Below are positions 1 through 9,665 of a DNA stretch of 53,227 nt, in pieces. The notes below the pieces were generated by a model that did no database searches, was not told the origin of the DNA, and saw only the letters and a program-made list of their open reading frames with translations. The DNA comes from a bacterium (GTDB lineage: Bacteria; Acidobacteriota; Thermoanaerobaculia; Multivoradales; J023): assembly GCA_024226315.1 (NCBI GenBank), contig JAAELT010000014.1:1-53227 (forward strand), read 5' to 3'. The translations under genes were made by a program, and so were the position numbers. How positions within the stretch are numbered: the stretch's first letter is position 1; the number at the start of each line of letters is the position of its first letter.

Positions 1-2
1 TC

Positions 3-533
3 ACCGTCGCCTGGACGACGATGTTCGCCCGCGTGATGGTGGAGGTGGCGGTGGTCAACCGGCCGCTGCTGGGCCACCTGTGGATCCCGATGACCGCGGC
101 CGGCGTCACCGGCCTCCTCTTCGCCCTGGCGCTCTACCTGCGCCAGCGCGGCGGCGAGGAGGAGTCGATGGACTTCAAGAACCCCTTCGAGCTCGGCCCG
201 GCGCTGACCTTCGGCCTGCTCTACGGCGTCATTCTCCTGGTCTCGCGCCTGGCCCAGACCTGGCTCGGCGACGGCGGCGTCTACGCCTCGGCGGTGCTCG
301 CCGGGCTCACCGACGTCGACGCCATCACCCTGTCGATGGCCGAGCTCTCCCAGCCCGGCGGCGACCTCGATCTCGGGGTCGCGGCGCGCGGCGTCACCCT
401 GGCGGCGATGTCCAACACCGTGGTCAAGGGCGGCCTGATCCTCACCTCCGGCGGCGCCGCCTTGAAGCGCGCCATGCTCCCCGGCTTCGTGATGATCCTC
501 CTCGCCGCCCTGGGCGCGGCGTTCCTGCTCTGA
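3..533 (+). CDS. MgtC/SapB-type membrane protein, DUF4010 C-terminal part (5' truncated)
   Basis: This is the C-terminal 176 codons of a gene that begins before the window; the frame is open from base 3. At least four hydrophobic segments are visible, including one ending in the last residues (LLAALGAAFLL). The stretch YASAVLAGLTDVDAITLSMA is the characteristic glycine/aspartate-rich motif of DUF4010, which usually forms the C-terminal half of MgtC/SapB-family inner-membrane proteins. The substrate and role of these DUF4010 fusions are not established. The first internal ATG at 21 is not a credible start because the reading continues upstream in frame. It converges with the TamB-TamA gene, leaving 43 bp between the two stop codons. 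Confidence 0.82.
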   Translation, partial: TVAWTTMFARVMVEVAVVNRPLLGHLWIPMTAAGVTGLLFALALYLRQRGGEEESMDFKNPFELGPALTFGLLYGVILLVSRLAQTWLGDGGVYASAVLAGLTDVDAITLSMAELSQPGGDLDLGVAARGVTLAAMSNTVVKGGLILTSGGAALKRAMLPGFVMILLAALGAAFLL

Positions 534-576
534 TCAACGGCGCCGCCGGCACCGATTCCAGGGGCTCAGCTCACGG

Positions 577-3500
577 TCAGAACACGTGGCCGAAGCCGAG
601 GTAGACCTTGACGTCGTCGTCGAGGTCGGGGCGGCAATCGAGGGGCACGGCGACGTCGAGGCGCAGGCGGCCGGCAGGGGTGTCGGCGCGTAGGCCGAAA
701 CCGGCGGCGGTGAAGAGCTCGGAGTCGAGAGCGTCGCGGGAGGCCCAGACGTTGCCGGCGTCGAAGAAGACGAGACCGGAGAGGAGGTCGCGCCAGAGCG
801 GGAAGCGCAGCTCTTCGTTGAGGATAAAGAACACCTCGCCGCCGAGCGAGGTGCCGTTGTCGTCGAGCGGGCCCAGGCTGTCGGTGCGGTAGCCGCGCAC
901 CGAATACTCGCCGCCGGCGCGCAGGCGGTTGACGATCGGGATGTCGGTGTCGGCGAAGGGCTCCTGGAGGCCGAGGCGCAGGGACTGGGCCCAGGTCAGC
1001 GTGCCTGGAGTCCGGCTACCCTCGCCGAGCTCGGCAAGGGTGGTGAAAAGCTTGAGCTGGGTGAAGACCCCGAGCACCGAGTAGTCGCTGCCCAGGTCCT
1101 CGTGGGCGCCGAGCAGGTCAAGGCCGAAGAAGAGCCCGTCCGGCGACGGGACGCCGGACGCCCCGGCGCGTTGCCGGCCGCGGGTGTCGAAGGCGAGCTG
1201 CCAGCCCAGCGACGGGATCACCACCCGCTCTCCGGCATCCGGTTCGGCGTCGATGCCGGAGGCCGAGGAGCCCTCCTCGAAACGCAGATCCAGGAAGTGG
1301 ATGTCCTGGTAGCGCAGATAGACGCGGTGCTGGGTGCGCGGGCCGAGAGGCGCGGTGACCTGAGCCCAGCTCTCGACGCTGCTGGTGGGGAGGTGCTCGG
1401 TCTCGCCTTCGACCTGGACCTCGAAGTCCTCGTTCTTGCCCTCGACGAAGACCTCGAGGCCGGCGCGGGTACCCAGGACCCTGGGGGCGGCGCCGTAGAG
1501 GCGCAGGCTCCGCTCGTCGGTGCCCGAGTAGATGGCGCGCAGCCCGAGGGTGGTGCCGCGGCCGAGGAAGTTGCGATCGATGACGTCGGCCACCACGCCG
1601 ACGCCTTCGCCACTCTCCCAGCGGCCGCCATAGGCGACCTGGTAGCGCGGCTGCTCGCTGACCTCGAACACCACCGGCATCTCGACGGTGGCGTCCCCGC
1701 CGCCGGCCTCGGGCGGCGCTCCGCCGCCTGAGGTGGTGCGGATGCTCTCGAACTGGCCGGTGCGCGACAGCCGTGCGCGCGCCGCCGAGAGATCCTGCTC
1801 GCGGAAGACGCCGCCGGTCGCAAGGCCGGCGACCCGCTTGGCGAAGCTGGGACGGGTGGCGGCGAGACCCTCGAAGCGCACCTCCGAGACCCGGTGCTCG
1901 GGGCCGGGATCGACCGCGAAGCGCAGGGTCAGGTCGCCGCCCGGCGCTTCCCCGCCGGCGGCTTCCAGGGTGGTGTGGACCTCCGCCCCGGCGTGGCCGC
2001 GGGCGCGCAGCTCGTCCTCGATGGCGTGGGCGGCGCGGGTCACCAGGTCGGAGCGCGCCGGATCGCCCTCGGCGATCGGCAGCCGGGCCCGGATGCGGGC
2101 CGCCGAATCCGGCGGCAGGCCGGTGATCTCGATCTCGCGGACGTGCCGGCGGCGCCCCGGCTCGAGGTCGACGACCAGCCACCGGCCGTCGCCGTCGAGC
2201 TCGCGGCCGATGATCTCGGCCGACGGATAGCCCAGGGCCTTGAGCAGCTGTCGCAGGTAGCGGTCGGCGCCCTCGGCCGCCGCCGCCAGCTCGACCCGGG
2301 CCAGGCGCGACTCGAACTGGGCGGCCAGGGCCGCCGACTCCTCGGGCCCCAGGCCGAGGAGCTCGGGGGGGCCGGGATCGATCCGCCGGCCGCCTTCGCC
2401 GAGCACACGCACGGTCCGCGAGCCGTCCTCCCCCACCGTCACCGAGACCTCGACCCGCGGCTCCAGGAAGCCCGCGCCGCGCAGCGCCTTGACCGCCGAG
2501 CGCCGCATCTCCTCGAGCGCCGCGGCCTCGCCGGTGACGCGATAGACCTGGGCGATGGCCTGCCGGTCGCGCCGCGGCGGCTCCTCCCCCTCGAACTCGA
2601 AAGCCACCCGCGGGCCCGGCTCGACGGCCAGACGGAGCTCCACCTTGCGGCCCGCCGGCTCGACCGAGACCGCCACCCGCGCTTCCGGATGGCCCTGCCG
2701 GCGCAGCTCCTCCAGGGCGTCGACTTCAGCGTCGAAGGCCGCACCCTCGGGCAGGGGATCGCCCTTGCGCAGGCCGATCGCCCGGGTCAGGGAGCGGCGC
2801 GAGATGCCGGCCGGCGCCTCGACCCGTACGCGGCGCAGCCGGGGGCCTTCGTCCCCGCGCCCGCCGCCCCCCAGCTCGAGGATCTGGACCAGGGTGGCGC
2901 CTTCGTTGTTGTCGTCGTTGGTGAACAGCTGGCTGCGGACGCTGGGGGCGAAGGCGTAGCCGTGGAGATCGAGGATGTAGGTCTGGCCCTCGGCTTCGCG
3001 GGGATTCACCGAATAGACCAGGTCGGCGTTGGCCGACAGCCGCTGGGTGGCGGTCAGCCGTGCCTGGGTGTCGGTCTCGCCGAAGATCGGCAGCGGCTCG
3101 AGACTGAGCTCGGTGCGCGACAGGCCGCCAGTGAGCGCGCCGGCGATCCGGTTGGTGTAGTGGGTCACCAGACCCGACTCCAGCTCGTCGCCAACGTCGA
3201 CGTCCGTGCCCGAGCGCTGGTTGTCCCAGAAGCCCCCGGCCCCGGGTCCGGTGTCGCCCAAGGAATTCTGCGGCAGACCACGGCGATGCTGCCGCAAGGT
3301 GGGATCCTCGAGCGAGCTGGTGGTCTCGAGCACCAGCCGGGGGGCGACCGCGGCGTCTCCCGAAAAAGCGAGCGACGCCTCGTCGATCCGCACCGTCTGC
3401 CCGTAACCGGTGATCCTGCCTCCCGGGTCGACCTCGATACGACCTTCGAGCAGCGGGTTCTGCAGCGTGCCGCGGACGCGCAGGCGGCTCCAATCGGCCC

Positions 3501-6500
3501 GCAAGTCGGCGAGGTTGTTCTTCACCCGCACGCCCTCGGCGGTGGTGACCGTGAGGTCGAGGTCAACGGCGCTGAAGAACCGCGCCTCCTCCGTATTGAT
3601 GAGATCGGGAGCCAGCAACACGCTCAGCATCTCGCGATCGATCTGCAGGTCACGGCGCAGGACGCCCCTCTCGATCACCAGGTCGCCGGTGAGGAGGGAG
3701 GGGCCGCCGCGCGGCCGCTTCAGCTCGAGCTCGCCGCTGGCGCGCACTGTGAGGCCGTAATCCACCCGGTAGCGAACGTCCTTCGCCGACGCCCGCAGCG
3801 CCAGACCCGCCTCCCGGTCCACGCTGCCCGAGCCGGTCATCGTGCCGCCGTTGAGCCGCGCCCGGAAGCTGTCCAGTGAAGTGCCCCCACGGCTGGTGGA
3901 GAGCTCGATCACCGGATCCTCGATGCGGGTTGCATAGGGGCTGGCATAGAACAGCGTGGCACCCGTACCGTCCAGCCGGCCCTCGGCCACCGGCGCCGAC
4001 AGCGGTCCGCGGATCCGCAGCTCGATTTCGGCAACACCCGACGCCTTGCCTTCGAGCAGAGCCTCCAGCCTGGAAGTGTCGAAGCGGCCCGAGAGATCGA
4101 ACGCGAGATCCTCGACCAGGGCGGCGAGCCCGTCCTCGGGGCTCCAATCCGCCCGCGTACTCTGGGCCAGATCGAGACTGCCGGACGCCATCAGGGTTCC
4201 GGAAGCATCAGCCAGCAGACGGGCCGGGCGCAGCTCGAGCCGCCCGTCCGCCAGCTCGAGCCGTAGACTCTCGGCCGCCTCCAGCGTACGTTCCGGGCCT
4301 TCGAACGCCAATCCCGAGACTTCGATCGAGCCGGCGGCGGCGAACGGGTCCGCCAGGTCGACCTGCAACGTTCCGTCGAAGGTTGCGCGCGGACGGAGCG
4401 CGTCCTCTTCGAGCGCGAGGAGCGGCAAGAAGGGTTCGAGCTGGAGGCCGGACAGGGCGAGCAGAACCTCGCCGGGGGCGGCCTCGCGTTCGCCGGGCTC
4501 CGGCTCCCCATCCGATTCCGACCAGGACGCAGGCAGCGGCGCACGCACCACGGCGACCGGGCGTAGCTGGGCTCCGACCGGCTGGAATTCGATCTCCGCC
4601 TGCAGCACCTCAGTCTCCAGCCGCGCCCCGGTTTCGAGCGAGACCGTGGCGATCACCCGCTCGAGGGTCTCGATCGGCTCGGCCAGCTCCAGCCGCAGCT
4701 CGCCCGACCCTGGGAGCAGCCGCTCGGACGGCCGCCAGTCGAAGCGGCCCTCGCCGGTGAAGGGCTGTCCGGTGCTCAAGGCGCCGGTGAGAGCCTCGAT
4801 CTCGAGGCTCTCGCCGTCCGAGCGCGCCGCCAGATGCAGAGGCTCGATCGTCGGGCCCGTGCCGATCGACAGGCCGCGGCCGTCGAGCTCCAGCTCCGCC
4901 CGGGGGGCATCGAGCGATCCGCCGAGCCGCAGCACCGCGTCGACGGTGCCGGCCAGGCCTTCGCCTTCTTCTTCTTCCGTGGAGAGGTCTTTAGTGGAGA
5001 GGTCTTTGGTGGAAAGCGTGAAACGCGCCAGGTCCAGCTCCGCGATCGTGAGGAGCGCCTCACCGGAAAAGAACGTCGGTGCCGACGCGACCTCGCCACG
5101 AGCCGTGAGGCTGATGCTCTCGCCATCTCCCGGGCGCCAGCCGCCGTCGAGCTCCACCGACGGGCCGAGCACGGGTCCCCCGCCGCTGGCGGCCAGGTTC
5201 GCCTCACCGGTCCACAGCGAGGCGGCGGGGCCATCCGCCGCCAGCGAAGCCGGCAGCTCCCCCTCCGGGAACAGAATCCGCCAACGGCGCCGCAGGCCCT
5301 CGGCCGACGCCGCCAGGTCCGGAAGCTCCAGATCGACGCGCAAGTCCCGCAGCCGCAGGTCTCGCCACCAGGCATCCGCCAGGTCGCGCACGTCGGCGAC
5401 CAGCAGCTCGCCCGCGATGCTCCGCTGCCCCGCTTCGGCGGGCAAGAGCGCGGCGTCCAGCTGGAGGTGGACTCGGGCGGGCTCGTCCGAGCCGATCGTG
5501 GCCACGCCGCCGAGCGTCCGCGCCGTCCATTCGAGCAGCGGCTCGGCGTCCAGGAGCCAGGTGCCGCGCGACTCGATCTCCGGGCGGCGCAACGGTCCCT
5601 CGGCCTGGGCCGTCGCACGCAGCTCGCCCGCCGGCCGGAAGCCACCCGGCGCGCCGGAGTAGCCCAAGCGCTCCACCATCGCGGCCAGGTCGGGGATCTC
5701 CAGATCCAGCCGCGCCTCTTCGAGCTCGCCATCGGCGAGATCTGCCCAACCCGGCGCCAGCAGCCGGGCCGCGACCTGACGCCGGCCAGCGTCGGCCGGC
5801 AGGATCTCGGCCTCCACCGCCAGACGAACCGGCGCGCCGGCCTGGTCCTCGATCGACCGCACGCCGGCCGTCACCAGCTGTTCGTCGCCCCGTTGCCAGT
5901 CGACGGCCGCATGACCGCCGAAGTGGCGCAGCACCGATTCCTCGGCGGCTGTGCCGCTCCTGAGGTCGAGAGCGAAGTCGACGTCGGCGTCCACCATGAT
6001 CTCAGTACCGGCGGGATCGAAGAGATCGATCGACGACGCCAGCAGGGGCTGCAACAGCTCACCGGGCAGCTCCCGCGCGTCAAGGCGCAGGCTGCCCAGG
6101 AGGCGCTTTCCTTCACTCAGGCTCAGCTCACCCGACGCGTCGAGCCCGCCGCCCGAGGTGAGGTCGGGAAACAGTCGCGCCGGCTCCATGTGGAGATTGA
6201 CGGCCAGCTGCATCGGCTCACCCGCGGCGTCGGCGCCACCGGCTCCCTCGAGCCTCAGGCCGTCGCCGACGAGCTCCAGCGCCTCGACGCTCATCGCACC
6301 GTCCGCCGTTCGTGCCACGGCGGCGCGCAGCGTCGCCGCGATCGGCGGGCGCCGCGCGCTCGCCGCCACCAGCTCGGCGCCAGTGACCTCAAGTCTCAGC
6401 TCCTCGGCACGGTACGATCCCTCGACGCCGATGCTCTCGGCACTGTAGCCGTTGAGCCACATCTCGAGATCGGCCGGCAGGTCTCCGGAGATCACCGAGC

Positions 6501-7005
6501 CACCCCTGACGGTGAACGATTCGATGTCCAGGCTCCGACCGTCGCCGGCATCTTCCTCCGGCGCGGTGGCGTCGAACTTCGGCAGGGCCACCCCCAGATC
6601 GAGCCGGGGCTCCTCGATGTGCACCGAGCGCAGCACGATCCGGCCGCCGAGCAGCGATCCCCAGCGTGGTGACGCCCGCGCCTCGGCCACGGTCAGGAAG
6701 GGTCGATCGGCTCGCAAGGGCTGATCGGCCCCCGCCCTCACCTGCTCCGCCGGTGCGCGGGCCGCGATCCCGACGAAGACGATCTCGCCCGTCGGCGGGT
6801 GAGGCCAGAAATCCTCGACCGTGACGCGCAGCCCGGTCGACTCCTCGATTGCTGCCTGCGCCCAGTCGAGCATGGCCCGGCGCCCGGACCGCGAGCGCAG
6901 CGCGAAGAACAGCAGCGCGACCGCCAGTGCTGCGCAACCGGCCACCACGGCGATCCGCACGATCCACCGCCGGCGCCTCGCCGTCCGCCGAGCGTCCGCG
7001 CTCAT
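577..7005 (-). CDS. Fused TamB-TamA (translocation and assembly module) protein
   Basis: A 2142-residue protein. Residues about 12-36 form one N-terminal membrane anchor. Residues about 40-1030 are repetitive beta-rich AsmA/TamB-like sequence. Residues about 1035-1370 look like the TamB C-terminal DUF490 domain (for example TVRIDEASLAFSGDAAVAPR). Residues about 1385-1780 read as consecutive POTRA-like modules, and from about 1785 an Omp85 barrel follows with the VRGY element near residue 2035 and a C-terminal aromatic (GHVF). In known TAM, TamB spans the periplasm and docks on the separate outer-membrane TamA; here both halves lie in one frame. The start is ATG at 7005, preceded by GAGGGG; a GTG at 7026 is an alternative. 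It is the last gene of a three-gene minus-strand operon. The domain assignment is by motif recognition and the domain borders are approximate. Confidence 0.85.
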   Translation of the reverse strand: MSADARRTARRRRWIVRIAVVAGCAALAVALLFFALRSRSGRRAMLDWAQAAIEESTGLRVTVEDFWPHPPTGEIVFVGIAARAPAEQVRAGADQPLRADRPFLTVAEARASPRWGSLLGGRIVLRSVHIEEPRLDLGVALPKFDATAPEEDAGDGRSLDIESFTVRGGSVISGDLPADLEMWLNGYSAESIGVEGSYRAEELRLEVTGAELVAASARRPPIAATLRAAVARTADGAMSVEALELVGDGLRLEGAGGADAAGEPMQLAVNLHMEPARLFPDLTSGGGLDASGELSLSEGKRLLGSLRLDARELPGELLQPLLASSIDLFDPAGTEIMVDADVDFALDLRSGTAAEESVLRHFGGHAAVDWQRGDEQLVTAGVRSIEDQAGAPVRLAVEAEILPADAGRRQVAARLLAPGWADLADGELEEARLDLEIPDLAAMVERLGYSGAPGGFRPAGELRATAQAEGPLRRPEIESRGTWLLDAEPLLEWTARTLGGVATIGSDEPARVHLQLDAALLPAEAGQRSIAGELLVADVRDLADAWWRDLRLRDLRVDLELPDLAASAEGLRRRWRILFPEGELPASLAADGPAASLWTGEANLAASGGGPVLGPSVELDGGWRPGDGESISLTARGEVASAPTFFSGEALLTIAELDLARFTLSTKDLSTKDLSTEEEEGEGLAGTVDAVLRLGGSLDAPRAELELDGRGLSIGTGPTIEPLHLAARSDGESLEIEALTGALSTGQPFTGEGRFDWRPSERLLPGSGELRLELAEPIETLERVIATVSLETGARLETEVLQAEIEFQPVGAQLRPVAVVRAPLPASWSESDGEPEPGEREAAPGEVLLALSGLQLEPFLPLLALEEDALRPRATFDGTLQVDLADPFAAAGSIEVSGLAFEGPERTLEAAESLRLELADGRLELRPARLLADASGTLMASGSLDLAQSTRADWSPEDGLAALVEDLAFDLSGRFDTSRLEALLEGKASGVAEIELRIRGPLSAPVAEGRLDGTGATLFYASPYATRIEDPVIELSTSRGGTSLDSFRARLNGGTMTGSGSVDREAGLALRASAKDVRYRVDYGLTVRASGELELKRPRGGPSLLTGDLVIERGVLRRDLQIDREMLSVLLAPDLINTEEARFFSAVDLDLTVTTAEGVRVKNNLADLRADWSRLRVRGTLQNPLLEGRIEVDPGGRITGYGQTVRIDEASLAFSGDAAVAPRLVLETTSSLEDPTLRQHRRGLPQNSLGDTGPGAGGFWDNQRSGTDVDVGDELESGLVTHYTNRIAGALTGGLSRTELSLEPLPIFGETDTQARLTATQRLSANADLVYSVNPREAEGQTYILDLHGYAFAPSVRSQLFTNDDNNEGATLVQILELGGGGRGDEGPRLRRVRVEAPAGISRRSLTRAIGLRKGDPLPEGAAFDAEVDALEELRRQGHPEARVAVSVEPAGRKVELRLAVEPGPRVAFEFEGEEPPRRDRQAIAQVYRVTGEAAALEEMRRSAVKALRGAGFLEPRVEVSVTVGEDGSRTVRVLGEGGRRIDPGPPELLGLGPEESAALAAQFESRLARVELAAAAEGADRYLRQLLKALGYPSAEIIGRELDGDGRWLVVDLEPGRRRHVREIEITGLPPDSAARIRARLPIAEGDPARSDLVTRAAHAIEDELRARGHAGAEVHTTLEAAGGEAPGGDLTLRFAVDPGPEHRVSEVRFEGLAATRPSFAKRVAGLATGGVFREQDLSAARARLSRTGQFESIRTTSGGGAPPEAGGGDATVEMPVVFEVSEQPRYQVAYGGRWESGEGVGVVADVIDRNFLGRGTTLGLRAIYSGTDERSLRLYGAAPRVLGTRAGLEVFVEGKNEDFEVQVEGETEHLPTSSVESWAQVTAPLGPRTQHRVYLRYQDIHFLDLRFEEGSSASGIDAEPDAGERVVIPSLGWQLAFDTRGRQRAGASGVPSPDGLFFGLDLLGAHEDLGSDYSVLGVFTQLKLFTTLAELGEGSRTPGTLTWAQSLRLGLQEPFADTDIPIVNRLRAGGEYSVRGYRTDSLGPLDDNGTSLGGEVFFILNEELRFPLWRDLLSGLVFFDAGNVWASRDALDSELFTAAGFGLRADTPAGRLRLDVAVPLDCRPDLDDDVKVYLGFGHVF

Positions 7006-7030
7006 CTTCCCCTCGGTTCTGGCCACGGTG

Positions 7031-8533
7031 CTACGGCGGATCCGCGACGATCCTTCCGTCCTCGGCCACCGCGCCAGGCAGCTCCAGGCCCTCGGCGAGC
7101 GCCATCACCCGCCCGAAGATCGCCGACCGCTCGCGCCGCAAACGCTTGATGGCGGCGACGCGCCGGGCGCGGGTCAGGCGCACGCGAATCGCCCGCGCCA
7201 CCGACTGGGCGAGCCGCAGGTAATAGAGGGCCACGGCACAGCCGAGTGCGCTCAGCAGGAAGGCGAGCACGCCGGTCAAGACCGGCGCGTTGGGAATCTT
7301 CGGATACGAGGCGTGCAGCAGGCTCTGCCCCCAGCCGACCAGCAGCCCGACCACCAACCAGGTGAGAGGAAACACCAGCGCCCCGACCAGCATCTTGATC
7401 GACGCCTCGTCCTTGTCCTTCTTGGCCGCCATCTTCGCCGCCGCCAGCACGAGCAAAGCCGGCGGCAGGTTGACGGCGTAGCCGATCACCACCAGCGTGG
7501 GCAGGAAGAGGTACACCAGGACGGCCTGCACCGCCACCAGCAGCCCCTCCCAGATCGAGCCCGGCCCCGGACTGTAATCGAGCTCGTGGTCCTGCAGTCC
7601 CAGGGAGCGCATCTCGTCGTCGTAGCGCCGGATGTCGGTCATCACGCCCACGACCTTGTCGGGATCGGTCTCGAGCCGCTGACCGTAGCCCTTCCAGAAG
7701 CGCGCGAATCCCAGCACGCGCTCCTCCATGTCGGGCCGCTCGGGCTCCGCCCCCGCCTGAGCCGCGCGCTCGGCACGCATCAGCTTCCGGGCCCGGTGCA
7801 TCAAGTGGTACAGCTCCCAGGTCTCGGTGCCGTAGACCACCTCGTGCAGCACCTGATCGACCTCGCCCAGGAGCCGCCGGTAACGCTCCCGGCGGTCCTC
7901 GACCGGCGCGTCGGCCGCGAGTGGTCGGAGAAGCTCCGGCCCCAGCTCCAACGGCGGGTGGAAGGCCACCAGCACGTTGGACCCGAACAGCCGCTTCTGG
8001 TCGTAGTGCAGCCCCACCGGCAGGATCACCGGCAGCGGCATGCCCGCCGGCACCAGCTCGCGGGCCCGGTAGTAGAGGCTGGCGACGCCGGTCTTGAGCG
8101 CCTGAACATCGGGCCGGTCGTGGCTGATGCCCTCGGGAAACAGCGCCGCGAACGAACCGTCGCCGATCGCCTGGGCGAGCGCGTCCAGGCTGCGCTGGTT
8201 GGCCGCCTTGCGCTTCTCCGGCTTGCGCCCTTTCTCGGCGTCCTGCTTGCGGTAGATCGGCACCGTGCCCATGCCGCGCATCAGGGAGCCCAGGATCGGG
8301 ATCTTGAACAATCCGTGACGGGCGCCGAACACCACTCGGCGCGGCAGTTGGGTGAAGATCAGCCCGGGGTCGATCAGACCGTTGGGATGCCAGGCGACGA
8401 TCAGCCCGCCGCCGGTCTTCGGCACGTGCTCCAGTCCGCTGACCTGGACCTGCCGGAAGAACAGCCACACCAGGGACCGGACCAGCTTGACGATCCAACG
8501 ATAGGCGCGGGGCAGCTCCTCCGTGTGCTCCAT
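7031..8533 (-). CDS. PlsC-fold glycerolipid acyltransferase with C-terminal membrane segments
   Basis: A 500-residue predicted membrane acyltransferase. The catalytic block is HPNGLID at residues 49-55, an H-x5-D spacing like the Sct1/Gpt2-related LPLAT branch rather than the H-x4-D of bacterial PlsC. FPEG followed by the SHDRP stretch forms the second substrate-binding block, and LPVILPVG corresponds to the last conserved block. Three hydrophobic segments lie in the C-terminal third. The likely reaction is acyl transfer to glycerol-3-phosphate or its lyso form; which acceptor is not visible. The start is ATG 8533 with GGAG nine bases upstream; a GTG at 8551 is possible. The gene sits 24 bp after the permease stop and 25 bp before the TamB-TamA ATG, so it is very likely cotranscribed. 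Confidence 0.82.
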   Translation of the reverse strand: MEHTEELPRAYRWIVKLVRSLVWLFFRQVQVSGLEHVPKTGGGLIVAWHPNGLIDPGLIFTQLPRRVVFGARHGLFKIPILGSLMRGMGTVPIYRKQDAEKGRKPEKRKAANQRSLDALAQAIGDGSFAALFPEGISHDRPDVQALKTGVASLYYRARELVPAGMPLPVILPVGLHYDQKRLFGSNVLVAFHPPLELGPELLRPLAADAPVEDRRERYRRLLGEVDQVLHEVVYGTETWELYHLMHRARKLMRAERAAQAGAEPERPDMEERVLGFARFWKGYGQRLETDPDKVVGVMTDIRRYDDEMRSLGLQDHELDYSPGPGSIWEGLLVAVQAVLVYLFLPTLVVIGYAVNLPPALLVLAAAKMAAKKDKDEASIKMLVGALVFPLTWLVVGLLVGWGQSLLHASYPKIPNAPVLTGVLAFLLSALGCAVALYYLRLAQSVARAIRVRLTRARRVAAIKRLRRERSAIFGRVMALAEGLELPGAVAEDGRIVADPP

Positions 8534-8556
8534 CGCCGGCGTCTCCGACACTCCGG

Positions 8557-9582
8557 TCACTCCGCGATCGAGCCGTCGCGCGACATCAGCACGGCGATCG
8601 GCCTGGTGCTGGGAAACAGCGAGCAGACGATCATCAGGTTCACCATGATCGGCACGGCGAGGAACATGCCGGGCACCCCCCACAGCACGCTCCACAGCAC
8701 CAGCGAGAGGATCACCGCCAGCGGGCTGAGATTGAGCGACGAGCTGAGGAACCGCGGCTCCAGGATGTAGGCCACCAGGAACTGCAACGCCGTGATGCCG
8801 ATGATCACAAACAGAACACGCCAGAGGTCATCGAACTGCACCAGTGCCTGTAGAGAAGGCAGGGTCGTAGCCACGATCGAGCCGATGTTGGGAATGAAAT
8901 TGAGGATGAAGATCAGCAGCGCCCAGAAGCCGGCGAAGTCGAGTCCGACAGCCGCCATCAGCGCGTAGCTCGACACCGCCACCACCAGGCTCACCAGGCT
9001 CTTGAGCGCCAGGTAGGTGCGGGTGTCGCGGCCCAGGCGATCGAGCAGCCGGTTGAAGCGCGCGCGGCGCTCGGCCCTGGGAAACAGCATGTCCAGCTTC
9101 TTGCGGAACATCTTCTCTTCGATGAACAGGAAGAACAGGTACACCGCCACCAGACCCGCCTGCCCCACCAGGCCGGCCAGCGCGGCGGCGCTCTTGGCGA
9201 CGATCTCGGATACCTCGAAGCTCGACACCAGGGTCTCGACCGTCGGCGGCCGGTCGATGCCGAAGCGGTCGAAGCCCTCCGCGATCTTCTGCTCCAGGCT
9301 CACCTGGTAGTCCGGCGCCACCTGCACCAGCTTCTGGATGTTGGCGCCGACGATCTGACCGACCACCGAGGCGGCGCCGACGATCGTCACCAGCGCCAGC
9401 GTGAGCGCCGCCCACGGCGGCAGGCACCAGCCGCCCAGCGGCAGCCGCCGGAAGGCCTGCGCCAGGCTGCGGATCAGGTGCCACAGGAACACCGCCAGCA
9501 CGAACGGGATCAGCAGATCCCTGGCCGTCACCAGCATCACGATCACGAGGGCGGTGAAGATGACTGTGGAGGTGACGCGCAT
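8557..9582 (-). CDS. AI-2E family transporter (PerM/YdiK-like)
   Basis: A 341-residue polytopic inner-membrane protein of the PF01594 family. It has paired N-terminal hydrophobic segments, a soluble linker region, and the conserved FIPNIGS motif followed by the long hydrophobic C-terminal half (VILSLVLWSVLWGVPGMFLA). Length matches the family's usual 340-370 residues. Members have been linked to AI-2 export, Na+/H+ exchange or simply unknown permease function, so the substrate is not assigned. It is the first gene of the minus-strand operon leading to the acyltransferase and the TamB-TamA fusion. That linkage suggests an envelope role rather than quorum sensing, which is inference. The start is the ATG at 9582; no strong ribosome-binding site is seen. 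Confidence 0.85.
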   Translation of the reverse strand: MRVTSTVIFTALVIVMLVTARDLLIPFVLAVFLWHLIRSLAQAFRRLPLGGWCLPPWAALTLALVTIVGAASVVGQIVGANIQKLVQVAPDYQVSLEQKIAEGFDRFGIDRPPTVETLVSSFEVSEIVAKSAAALAGLVGQAGLVAVYLFFLFIEEKMFRKKLDMLFPRAERRARFNRLLDRLGRDTRTYLALKSLVSLVVAVSSYALMAAVGLDFAGFWALLIFILNFIPNIGSIVATTLPSLQALVQFDDLWRVLFVIIGITALQFLVAYILEPRFLSSSLNLSPLAVILSLVLWSVLWGVPGMFLAVPIMVNLMIVCSLFPSTRPIAVLMSRDGSIAE

Positions 9583-9665
9583 GATTCGAAATCCCGGCCG
9601 GACGTGTCCGGCGGCTCGCTCTCCGCGAACTCGCGGAGTCTATCGAATCCGGGGCGCCGGAGCCG

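Noticed and set aside
1894..3879. Long plus-strand frame (661 codons) antisense to TamB-TamA
   Set aside because: Its product has the Gln/Arg/Ala/Gly-rich composition of a shadow of GC-rich coding DNA, with no signature; the minus-strand gene is well supported.
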